The notes under the pieces were generated by a model. It had not been told where the DNA came from. It saw only the letters and a program-made list of their open reading frames with translations, and ran no database searches. This document shows positions 41,591-48,261 of a stretch of DNA of 64,000 bases, piece by piece. A program made the translations under genes and the position numbers. This DNA is from Lacticaseibacillus absianus (GTDB taxonomy: Bacteria > Bacillota > Bacilli > Lactobacillales > Lactobacillaceae): positions 1 to 64,000 of the forward strand of contig NZ_JABEKX010000005.1 of assembly GCF_013407595.1 (NCBI RefSeq), in the 5' to 3' direction. How positions within the stretch are numbered: the first letter of the stretch is position 1; every line of letters starts with the position of its first letter.

Positions 41591-42058
41591 ATGAAAGTCT
41601 TGATTTTGTACGCATCCATCACGGGCAACGCCAAAGGCATGGCCCGGATCTTGGAACAGTTCTTCGACCACGTCGGGGCGACGGTCACTGTCGGCACGAT
41701 GCAACAGACGGATGCCGCGACGCTGAACGACTACGATGCGATCATCCTGTCGACCTACACGTGGTCCGGCGGGACGATCCCAGAGGAGGCCGAGGACTTC
41801 TTTGGTGATCTGCAAAGCGTTGACTTCAGCGCCGGCCCGCTGGTATTTGGGGTCGTTGGGACCGGCGATCCGTTCTACGGTGAGGACTACAACACGGCGC
41901 CAGACCTCTTCACGGCTGCACTGCGCGCAAGCGGGGCTGTCCGCGGCGCGACGACGGTCAAGATCGAGCAGAACGCGACAGACGCGGATATGCCTGCCTT
42001 CGCCCAGTTCACCAAGCAGGTCATGGCCAAACTCAAGGAAGTGCACGGGGACGCTTAG
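41591..42058 (+). CDS. Flavodoxin
   Basis: A 155-residue flavodoxin. The FMN-phosphate loop is YASITGNAKGMA near residues 7-18, and the later ring-stacking segments are STYTWSGGTIPEEAEDF and VGTGDPFYGEDYN. It is an FMN electron carrier. ATG at 41591 is used; GTG at 41582 would lie on the ribosome binding site GGAGGAAGG. The next gene follows 22 bases after its stop, so the two are likely cotranscribed. Confidence 0.9.
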   Translation: MKVLILYASITGNAKGMARILEQFFDHVGATVTVGTMQQTDAATLNDYDAIILSTYTWSGGTIPEEAEDFFGDLQSVDFSAGPLVFGVVGTGDPFYGEDYNTAPDLFTAALRASGAVRGATTVKIEQNATDADMPAFAQFTKQVMAKLKEVHGDA

Positions 42059-42080
42059 CGCCCCAGAAGGGAGCGAGAAC

Positions 42081-42311
42081 ATGGACAACACCATCTTTTT
42101 CAATCCTGGCGACGCGATCGCCAACGAGTTCGACTATCAGGCGGCTCGCCGTAGCGCCGAGATCTTCAAGGTCCAACACGCGGCGACTGAAGGACTGGTC
42201 GTCGCTTCGGACGCTAACGGCAAGTTTGCGGTGTTCTACGAAGCCGCGGCGGTCGAGCCGGATGCTGGCGCGCAGCCAGCCGAGCGATACACGATCTTAG
42301 CGCATCTATGA
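42081..42311 (+). CDS. Unknown small protein downstream of flavodoxin, 76 residues
   Basis: Starts MDNTIFFNPGDAIANEFDYQAARRSAEIFKV with AGGGAGCGAG before the ATG. Mixed alpha/beta with an acidic tail. No family is recognised. Its position in the flavodoxin unit suggests a redox-related or accessory role, which is only an inference. Confidence 0.6.
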   Translation: MDNTIFFNPGDAIANEFDYQAARRSAEIFKVQHAATEGLVVASDANGKFAVFYEAAAVEPDAGAQPAERYTILAHL

Positions 42312-42313
42312 CC

Positions 42314-42346
42314 GACCAAAGACGCCTGACTCAGGCGCCTTTGGTC
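42314..42346 (+). terminator. Terminator of the flavodoxin unit
   Basis: 16-bp stem with one mismatch (42314-42329 with 42331-42346), GACCAAAG at the base. It starts two bases after the stop codon. Confidence 0.65.
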
Positions 42347-42364
42347 GCTTAAGGGGGAATGCAT

Positions 42365-42544
42365 ATGATGACCAAACGGATCTGGTGGACCGCCGGCCTG
42401 TTGGTGCTTCTCGCTGGACTGGGGGCAGGCTGCGCCTGGCTATTGCGGCAGCCGCTACCCAATGTCTGGGGCGTGGGCCTGCTCGGCGTGGTGGCAGGGA
42501 TCGACCTGGCGTTGATCATCGCGTTGTGGTGGACCAAACGTTAG
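42365..42544 (+). CDS. Small membrane protein, 59 residues
   Basis: MMTKRIWWTAGLLVLLAGLGAGCAWLL forms the first helix and VWGVGLLGVVAGIDLALIIALWW the second, with a short basic C-terminus. AAGGGGGA (42350-42357) best fits ATG at 42365. Function unknown; it stands between the flavodoxin unit and the PNPOx-like gene. Confidence 0.6.
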   Translation: MMTKRIWWTAGLLVLLAGLGAGCAWLLRQPLPNVWGVGLLGVVAGIDLALIIALWWTKR

Positions 42545-42609
42545 GGTCGCTTTCTTACTTACTTTTTGATAGAATGTAAGAGATGAGACGAAGAAAGGAT
42601 CTGATTCTT

Positions 42610-43014
42610 GTGGCAACATTGACAGATGAGATGCAAGCGATGGTCGCCAACCAACTCAACTTCCTGGCGACCGCGGATGCCCAGGGCAATCCGCAAGTCG
42701 GCCCCAAGGGGACCATGCGGGTGCTGGATGCGCACCGCCTGATCTACAACGAAGAGACCGGCAAGCAAGCGTGGGCGAACCTGCAGGCCAGCGGCAAGGT
42801 CGCCGTGGCGGTCGTCGATCGGCCTCACTTGAAGGGCTTCCGCTTCGAAGGGACGGTCGAGTTCCACGTCGATGACCAGATCTTCGCGGACGCGGTGGCC
42901 TTTGCCGAGGCGCGCCACCTGCCACCGGCGATCGCTGCGGTGGTGATCAACGTTCACCGGATCTACAAGCTCGACGCCGGCCCGACTGCGGGCGACTTGA
43001 TCGAGGCGGATTAA
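42610..43014 (+). CDS. Pyridoxamine 5'-phosphate oxidase-family (FMN-binding split barrel) protein
   Basis: A 134-residue split-barrel protein with the usual start LTDEMQAMVANQLNFLATADAQGNPQVGPKGTMRV and the strand GKVAVAVVDRPHLKGFRFEGTVEF. Small members bind FMN, F420 or haem and act as reductases or oxidases; the substrate is not known. GTG at 42610 (after GAAAGGA) gives the family's typical start; ATG at 42583 has no ribosome binding site. A terminator follows. Confidence 0.8.
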   Translation: MATLTDEMQAMVANQLNFLATADAQGNPQVGPKGTMRVLDAHRLIYNEETGKQAWANLQASGKVAVAVVDRPHLKGFRFEGTVEFHVDDQIFADAVAFAEARHLPPAIAAVVINVHRIYKLDAGPTAGDLIEAD

Positions 43015-43027
43015 GAAGCACAATGTG

Positions 43028-43053
43028 GACTCGCGCATGCGCGGGTCTTTTTT
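43028..43053 (+). terminator. Terminator of the PNPOx-like gene
   Basis: 8-bp stem with one wobble (43028-43035 with 43040-43047) followed by TTTTTT. Confidence 0.75.
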
Positions 43054-43097
43054 GTGGGCCTTGACCGCTGGTTGGCGGGGTGCGGAACTCAAAAAGC

Positions 43098-43137
43098 GGG
43101 GCCGCCGACTTGTCATTCAAAACAAGTCGACGGCCCC
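43098..43137 (-). terminator. Terminator of the SGNH pseudogene
   Basis: 16-bp stem with one mismatch (43098-43113 with 43122-43137). On the minus strand a C-then-T-rich stretch (CTTTTTGAG) follows. Confidence 0.65.
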
Positions 43138-43147
43138 GTCAGCATCA

Positions 43148-43798
43148 CTAGAGCCGGGTCTTGACGTAGGTCACCAGCTTGGCGTACCCCTGATCGTTCA
43201 CGTGTAGCCCGTCTTTGAAATCAGCTGGATCGACCTGACCGGCCCGGTCCAGCAACGCGTCGAACATGTTGATCAGATGCACATACGTGTACGGGATCAT
43301 CCGCTGATATTCGGCGAACACCATCCGCAGTGTCGCGTTGCTGCGAAGCGAGTTGCCTTTGGCCTGATAGCCCTGCAGGGATTCCACGCAAGGGATACAG
43401 CTCAAGAGGTTGATGCGGCAGTTCGGCAGGTTCAGGTGGATGATCTCGACGATCTCCTTAACGTTCAATGCGATCTGTCACGGGGAGGCCATCGTCGTGT
43501 TGCCGAGGTCGTTGGTCCCGACCATCAAGAACACGGTGCTGGGGCGGCATTTCAGCACGCCTTGGTCGATGAAGTGCAGGAGCATGTCGGAGGTGGTCCC
43601 GGCGAGGCCGCAGTTATAGGCCGACGGATATTCAGGAAAAAACTTCTTCAGGTCCATGAACTGCGTGAGCGAATCCCCGATAAAGACGACGCCGCCCGGG
43701 CGGGCTGTTTGGTTGGCCGCGATCACCTCGGCCATTCGGGCGACAAAGTCGCCGCGCAACTGGAAGCGATTGGTATCGTAAAGCATGTTTTCTCGCAT
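43148..43798 (-). pseudogene. SGNH/GDSL hydrolase interrupted by one in-frame stop
   Basis: The reading frame from 43798 gives an SGNH esterase: FIGDSLTQFMDL (block I, Ser), GLAGTTSDMLLH (block II, Gly) and FLMVGTNDLG (block III, Asn). It meets TGA at 43478-43480. The same frame continues immediately with QIALNVKEIVEIIHLNLPNC and reaches the catalytic block V as FKDGLHVNDQGY (Asp and His) before the normal stop at 43148. A single base change, for example CGA to TGA, explains the break. It may be a true pseudogene, recent mutation or sequencing error. Confidence 0.82.
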
Positions 43799-43885
43799 TT
43801 TTTTCCTTAGATGATCTCACATGGCCAGGGGCGTTCGCGCTGGCCATCGGATTGATGTGGCTTGACCAGCGGGGCGAGCGCCCCA

Positions 43886-43913
43886 AAAAGCCCTCGCCGC
43901 AATGGCGAGGGCT
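43886..43913 (-). terminator. Terminator of the GatD-like gene
   Basis: Perfect 10-bp stem AGCCCTCGCC/GGCGAGGGCT (43889-43898 with 43904-43913). A-run before it on the plus strand gives the T-run on the minus strand. Confidence 0.75.
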
Positions 43914-43928
43914 AGTGGCGTATCTGAG

Positions 43929-44594
43929 TTAGGCGTTGACGGTGTCGCGGTGGTAGGCGATGATCAGCTGCGCGATACCCTTGGCGATGTTGGCGTTGCG
44001 CAGGATCGGTCCGTGGGCGTAGCTGCCGAAGGTGTTCTTGTAGCGCATGCCCTCGACGCCATCGTCAGGGTTGTTGCCATAGCCCTGGATCATCCGGCCC
44101 AGCGGCTTGAGCTTGTCGGCGTCGTCGAAGTACGTGCGACCGCTGTGGTTCTCGAAGGCGCGCACGGTGCCGAATTCGGTCTCGAACTCGGTATCGCCGA
44201 TCATGCGGCTGTCGGCCTTGAACACCGTATGCAGGGGCAGGATACCCAGACCGGGGATGACCGTGCCGGAGGCCGTCTTGTAGTAACTGCCGAGCAGCTG
44301 GTAGCCGCCGCAGATCGCGAGCATCGGCTTACCGGCCTCGATGTAGGTACTCAGGGTGTCCTTGAAGCGCGGCAGGTCCTTCGCAACGACGGTCTGCTCG
44401 TAGTCCTGCCCACCGCCGAAGAAGACAAAATCATACTGCATCGCGTCGAAGTCGGCGGCCAAGCTGACATTGTCGACGGTGACGGTGTAGCCTTCTTGCT
44501 CGAGCCAGTAGCGCAGGATCTTGACATCACCGCTGTCGCCGTAAGTGTTCATCAGGTCCTCATAGAGGTACGCGATCCGGATCGTTTGAGTCAT
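43929..44594 (-). CDS. gatD: Class I glutamine amidotransferase, GatD-like (lipid II amidation)
   Basis: A 221-residue CobB/CobQ-type amidotransferase. It has FFGGGQDYEQ near the N-terminal third, the nucleophile in MLAICGGYQLLGSYY, and the His in FGSYAHGPIL. GatD partners MurT to amidate D-glutamate in lipid II of Gram-positives, but no Mur-ligase gene is adjacent here. ATG at 44594 starts MTQTIRIAYLYEDLMNTYGD, the usual GatD start; the longer frame from 44690 overlaps the next gene. It is 62 bp downstream of an NmrA-like gene on the same strand. Confidence 0.83.
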   Translation of the reverse strand: MTQTIRIAYLYEDLMNTYGDSGDVKILRYWLEQEGYTVTVDNVSLAADFDAMQYDFVFFGGGQDYEQTVVAKDLPRFKDTLSTYIEAGKPMLAICGGYQLLGSYYKTASGTVIPGLGILPLHTVFKADSRMIGDTEFETEFGTVRAFENHSGRTYFDDADKLKPLGRMIQGYGNNPDDGVEGMRYKNTFGSYAHGPILRNANIAKGIAQLIIAYHRDTVNA

Positions 44595-44656
44595 GGTATC
44601 GTCCTTTCTGTCCACGCTTAGATAGGGAGATTTTAGCACAGATCGCGCGAACGTGC

Positions 44657-45523
44657 TCACTGCCCGGCGCGCAGACGGGGCGCGCAGCACTCGCGGGCGA
44701 ACTGGGTGAACGTGCGGGCCGGGTGGCCGAGCACCTGCGGGAGCGTCGCGGTCACGGCCTTGGCGTTGCCTAGGCGGGTGATGACGTAGAGCATCACCAT
44801 CACGTTGACGAAGTCTGCAGCCAGGCCGCGCTGGCGCATCGTGCGGCGGAACCGCAGGAGCCCGGGGTGGCTGTAGGTGATCGGCTGCCCGGCGACTTCG
44901 GTCAGAATGGCGGCGGCTTGAGTGTAGGTTAGCGCTTCGGGGCCGGTCAGCGTCAACGCCTGGCCGCGGTAGCGGTCGTCTTGTAGCGCGACGGCGGCCG
45001 CTTCGGCGATGTCACGGCTGTCGATGAAGCTGGTGCGCGCCCGCCCGGCGGGGATGAAGAGGTCGTGGCGCTGGAACAGGTCCTCGCCGTGAGTGGTGGT
45101 CAGGTTCTGCATGAAGAAGCTCGGGCGCAGGAACGTGTACGGCAAGTCGAGTTGCTGGATCAGCTGCTCGATCTTGCGGTGTGGCACCATCGGGTTGTGT
45201 TCGACGCCCATCAGCGAGACGAAGACGACCTGCTTGACGCCGTGCTGCTTGGCGGCAGTCAGGAAGGGCAGCATGTCGTGCGCGGGGTCGGCGAGCTGCG
45301 GCGGGCGCACGAAGAAGAGCTTGTCGACCCCGGCGAGCGCCGTATCGAAGGTCGTCGGCGTGAGAAAATCAAACGGGACGGTGGCGACACCAAGCGCCTG
45401 CATCGCCGCGGGGACGTGCTGATGCACCCCGGCGACGACCGAGACCTCAGGGGTCTGGGTGAGTAGCTGGACGAGCGGCCAGCCGATGTTACCGGTGCTG
45501 CCGAGAACGAGGATCTTAGTCAT
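44657..45523 (-). CDS. NmrA/atypical SDR-family NAD(P)-binding protein
   Basis: A 288-residue Rossmann protein. MTKILVLGSTGNIGWPLVQLL carries the GxxGxxG motif; VVFVSLMGVEHNPMVPHRKIEQLI and PYTFLRPSFFMQNL are typical of NmrA/YtfG-like quinone or redox sensors. It may reduce a quinone or act as a redox-dependent regulator. It overlaps the upstream MarR gene by eight bases, so the pair is coupled and MarR probably controls it. Confidence 0.85.
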   Translation of the reverse strand: MTKILVLGSTGNIGWPLVQLLTQTPEVSVVAGVHQHVPAAMQALGVATVPFDFLTPTTFDTALAGVDKLFFVRPPQLADPAHDMLPFLTAAKQHGVKQVVFVSLMGVEHNPMVPHRKIEQLIQQLDLPYTFLRPSFFMQNLTTTHGEDLFQRHDLFIPAGRARTSFIDSRDIAEAAAVALQDDRYRGQALTLTGPEALTYTQAAAILTEVAGQPITYSHPGLLRFRRTMRQRGLAADFVNVMVMLYVITRLGNAKAVTATLPQVLGHPARTFTQFARECCAPRLRAGQ

Positions 45524-45929
45524 GAGGGGCTCCTTCTAGACTGGCAAGCAGCGCGGTGAGCTGCTCACGTTGACTGAGTGACAGCGGGGTCAGAAATGTC
45601 TCGACCACCTGGTCTGCGATCGCCGCGCAGGTGCCATAGGCCGCTTCACCGGCTGGCGTCAGGGCCAGCAGCTTTGCGCGGCGGTCGCCAGGCTTCGGGC
45701 GGCTGGTGATCAGGCCCTTGGCGCTTAGGCGTCGCACGACGTCTGAGACCGTGGGTTTGTCGATGTCTAGCGCTTGCACCAGCTCGGCTGCCGTTTGCGG
45801 ACTGTGCCGGTGCAGGCCGGCGACCAGCGCCCACTGGGTGACAGTGACGTCGTGGTCGGCGAGCGCCCGGTTGAGCGCCGTCTTGAGTTGCTTCGTCAGG
45901 GTGATGAGCGTGTAGCCGAGATCTGGCAT
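45516..45929 (-). CDS. MarR-family regulator of the NmrA-like gene
   Basis: A 137-residue MarR protein: HTH in SPQTAAELVQALDIDKPTVSDVVRRLSAKGLI and wing TSRPKPGDRRAKLLALTPAG. ATG at 45929 with AAGGAGG upstream is used; the longer frame runs back into the integrative-element boundary and is not coding. Upstream palindrome GTTCGTGCACGAAC (45947-45960) is its likely operator. The integrative element starts only ~65 bp upstream of the gene. Confidence 0.87.
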   Translation of the reverse strand: MPDLGYTLITLTKQLKTALNRALADHDVTVTQWALVAGLHRHSPQTAAELVQALDIDKPTVSDVVRRLSAKGLITSRPKPGDRRAKLLALTPAGEAAYGTCAAIADQVVETFLTPLSLSQREQLTALLASLEGAPHD

Positions 45930-45946
45930 CGTGGCCTCCTTGAATA

Positions 45947-45960
45947 GTTCGTGCACGAAC
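45947..45960. promoter_or_regulatory. Palindromic operator candidate of marR
   Basis: GTTCGTGCACGAAC is a perfect 14-base palindrome 17 bases upstream of the marR start codon. Confidence 0.5.
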
Positions 45961-45995
45961 GATATTATGCGCGCAGCCGGGGCCGAATGCAAGCT

Positions 45996-46011
45996 GGTTT
46001 CACATGAAACA
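45996..46011. other. parS-like palindrome, putative attL core
   Basis: GGTTTCACATGAAACA matches the parS consensus TGTTTCACGTGAAACA at 14 of 16 positions. It shares TTTCAC-TGAAACA with the site at 53966-53981, and the pair brackets the integrase-bearing element. Between it and the integrase gene lies a hairpin CTGACAAA/TTTGTCGG (about 46021-46044) followed by TTTTTG, then paired GGCACAC motifs (about 46055-46075) that resemble integrase arm sites. Confidence 0.45.
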
Positions 46012-46087
46012 TTTTTAAGCTGACAAACGCTGATTTGTCGGCTTTTTGTTTTATTATGGCACACACTCGGCACACTCTGAAAGATTT

Positions 46088-47206
46088 TCATTCTGATAGC
46101 ACTGTGACCAATCCTTCCAGTCGTTTAGAAGCCTCAATGTCACTCTTGGGGTAGAGGTGACCGTAAATCTCTAAAGTCGTCCGCACATCCTTGTGCCCAA
46201 GGCGATCTCGAATCACTAACGGATTCTCCCCAAGACTGATTAGCAGTGAGGCGTGCGAGTGCCGCAATGCGTGGGCAGTCACAGTCGGCACTTTAGCCAA
46301 CTCACCGTAGTCATGGACAATATCATTGATGTAGGTGCTGTTTAGCGGCGCACCGTCTTGGGATAGAACAAACTCCGAGCGGGTCATCAATCGCTGATCT
46401 TCGTACCACTCTTCCAAGTAATCAATCGTTTGCTTATCAATACTGATGACTCGCATGCTTTGTCGGTTCTTGGTCTTGCCGAGCTTGTAGTTGTTGACAG
46501 ACTTGTAGAGCAGCGACTTGTTGATGTCGATTGTGCCAGCCTTTAGATCAACGTCTGTCCAGGTTAATGCTTTCGCTTCACCGGAACGCATGCCGGTCAT
46601 AAACAAGAACCATAGAATGATGAAATCAAATCGGTGCGTGTAGGTATCCTTGCTGGTTTGCTCAATCACCTTTTGAAATTGATCCTTAGTCCAGAACTCG
46701 ACTTCATCTTGGCTACGCTTGACGTTACCGACAATCTTAGCCGGGTTCTCCTTCATCAAACTCATTAAGATGGCGCGCTCGAATATTTTACCCAACATGG
46801 TATGCGCAACCCGCGTTGTTCCATTGGCATGGTCTTCGAGATAGCCAAGTTGCCATTTCTGAACGTCAAAGGCTGTGATTTTGCTAAGTTTCATTGAATC
46901 AAACTGATTGAACGAACGCTCTACCATGCCTTTACGATGTTCATAGGTCTGCTCTTGCACCGTGAATTTGTACCACGGGAAGAAGTACTTGTCACAGAAC
47001 TCCTTGAACGTAATCGGTGAATTGAACTGCTCGTCCTCAAATTGGGCAACCAGCTTTCGATAGGCTTCCTTTGCGAGCGTTTTGGTTTTGAAACCAGAAC
47101 AACGCTTCTGGCGGCGCTTGCCCGTCCGCTTGTCAAAGCCAAGGCTGGCTCGAAATCCATATGTGCCGTCTGGTGCTTTCTTGATCAGGTCACTTTCTTT
47201 AGTCAT
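46088..47206 (-). CDS. int: Tyrosine-type site-specific integrase
   Basis: A 372-residue phage-type integrase. The N-terminal arm-binding region is GTYGFRASLGFDKRTGKRRQKRCSGFKTKTLAKEAY; a SAM-like core-binding domain follows (about 80-165). The catalytic domain has Arg in LFMTGMRSGEAKALTW, HALRHSHASLLISLG (HxLR-H) and the nucleophile in EIYGHLYPKSD. It recombines attP with the chromosomal site. It lies at the left end of the element with its 3' end outward, and its start lies three bases after the DUF3173 gene. Confidence 0.92.
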   Translation of the reverse strand: MTKESDLIKKAPDGTYGFRASLGFDKRTGKRRQKRCSGFKTKTLAKEAYRKLVAQFEDEQFNSPITFKEFCDKYFFPWYKFTVQEQTYEHRKGMVERSFNQFDSMKLSKITAFDVQKWQLGYLEDHANGTTRVAHTMLGKIFERAILMSLMKENPAKIVGNVKRSQDEVEFWTKDQFQKVIEQTSKDTYTHRFDFIILWFLFMTGMRSGEAKALTWTDVDLKAGTIDINKSLLYKSVNNYKLGKTKNRQSMRVISIDKQTIDYLEEWYEDQRLMTRSEFVLSQDGAPLNSTYINDIVHDYGELAKVPTVTAHALRHSHASLLISLGENPLVIRDRLGHKDVRTTLEIYGHLYPKSDIEASKRLEGLVTVLSE

Positions 47207-47208
47207 TT

Positions 47209-47457
47209 TTAGTACGCTCCTTTGTTTGACCTTGGGAGCGTGTCTCTCTGTGCTTCAAATAATGGACATCCAAGAATTGCTTCGATTGCGTGGGCAGGGA
47301 CGCGACGCCTGCCCCGAATTGCATAATAGTTCAGTCCTTGTTCAACGAGATTGGCCTTAGCCATTCGCAGTAACTGTGCCGCCTCGTAATCGCTGAACCC
47401 GTGCTCTACCAAGTCTTGGCGACTGATAAACAGCGGCGACTGTGCCGGTAAGGCCAT
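47209..47457 (-). CDS. DUF3173-like protein (possible excisionase)
   Basis: An 82-residue protein: SRQDLVEHGFSDYEAAQLLRMAKANLVEQGLNYYAIRGRRRVPAHAIEAILG. This is the pattern of DUF3173, small proteins encoded next to integrases of integrative elements in Firmicutes. By position and size it could direct excision, but this has not been shown. TAGGAGGTGAG precedes ATG. It is cotranscribed with int. Confidence 0.75.
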   Translation of the reverse strand: MALPAQSPLFISRQDLVEHGFSDYEAAQLLRMAKANLVEQGLNYYAIRGRRRVPAHAIEAILGCPLFEAQRDTLPRSNKGAY

Positions 47458-47690
47458 TCGCTCACCTCCTAATTGTGTTGTGGTCTTATCTTGATGGTGC
47501 TATTCTATTTTCAAAGAACTAACATCCATTAGCGTAAAACAAACACTTTGGATTTAAACTTAGTGTACCATCCGCGCTGTTAGTTGTAAACATTTATTAG
47601 CTTTACATCAAACATTAAATATGCTTAAATATTCCATAAAGAGTTACATTATCGACAAACCCCACGTACCACAACGAAAGAGGTGCCAAC
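47458..47690. promoter_or_regulatory. AT-rich divergent promoter region of the element
   Basis: Lies between DUF3173/int (minus) and the XRE gene (plus). TTTACA (47602-47607), 18 bases, TAAATA (47626-47631) is a plausible promoter for the XRE-MTase unit. The base composition is clearly AT-richer than chromosomal intergenic regions nearby. No clear operator palindrome was fixed. Confidence 0.45.
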
Positions 47691-48257
47691 ATGGCAATCG
47701 ATTCAGACAGAAATACCATGAAAAAGAAGCGTCAACCCATCACTGGTGTTCAGTTAAAGCTCACAACGGGACAGATTATCGGCCAAAATATTCGCCGACT
47801 GCGCAAAGCTAATGGCTACACCCAAAAGCAATTTGCAGAAAAACTCGAGACGATTGAGCAAACTGTTTCTAAGATTGAACGGGGAGTGTTTAGCCCCTCA
47901 ACAGACAGCCTGATGAATATTTGTACGATCTTTGGGGTCACACCTAATGATCTCATGCTGGATACTAATAAACTTCAAGCCGTGAATGCACAGGTTATTG
48001 ACCAGCAGGCCGATTCCTTTGTGGCACTGACTAAACACATGACCGAGATCCAACAGCTATTTGCACAGGCTGATAAAGCTCATGACGCGGGTGACGATGC
48101 AGACGAGCGGGCAACAATTCAGCGTATCATTGATCTGTATACGCCACGCATTGATGACTTGCGCCGGGTTGCCGAATGGCTCAATGACAATTACTCCACA
48201 GAAAGTATGCGGAAAATTGAAGCCGAGTTGCGCGCTAACTTAATGAACGAGGAGTAA
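47691..48257 (+). CDS. XRE-family regulator of the restriction-modification gene
   Basis: A 188-residue protein. The HTH (about 28-85) is GQNIRRLRKANGYTQKQFAEKLETIEQTVSKIERG. The C-terminal ~95 residues are acidic and helical (MTEIQQLFAQADKAHDAGDDADERATIQRIIDLYT). It ends four bases before the MmeI-like gene, so it is probably its controller, delaying or limiting nuclease synthesis. AAAGAGGTG precedes ATG; internal methionines at 10 are alternatives. Confidence 0.82.
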   Translation: MAIDSDRNTMKKKRQPITGVQLKLTTGQIIGQNIRRLRKANGYTQKQFAEKLETIEQTVSKIERGVFSPSTDSLMNICTIFGVTPNDLMLDTNKLQAVNAQVIDQQADSFVALTKHMTEIQQLFAQADKAHDAGDDADERATIQRIIDLYTPRIDDLRRVAEWLNDNYSTESMRKIEAELRANLMNEE

Positions 48258-48261
48258 CGCT

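Noticed and set aside
46052-46064. ATTATGGCACACA resembles the repeat-family end GTTATGGCACAG
   Set aside because: No other part of the repeat is near; the GGCACA pair is better explained as integrase arm sites, which recur at the far end of the element.
45930-46091. 54-codon N-terminal extension of the marR frame
   Set aside because: It spans the operator, the parS-like site and the integrative-element end; the ATG at 45929 has AAGGAGG and gives a normal MarR length.
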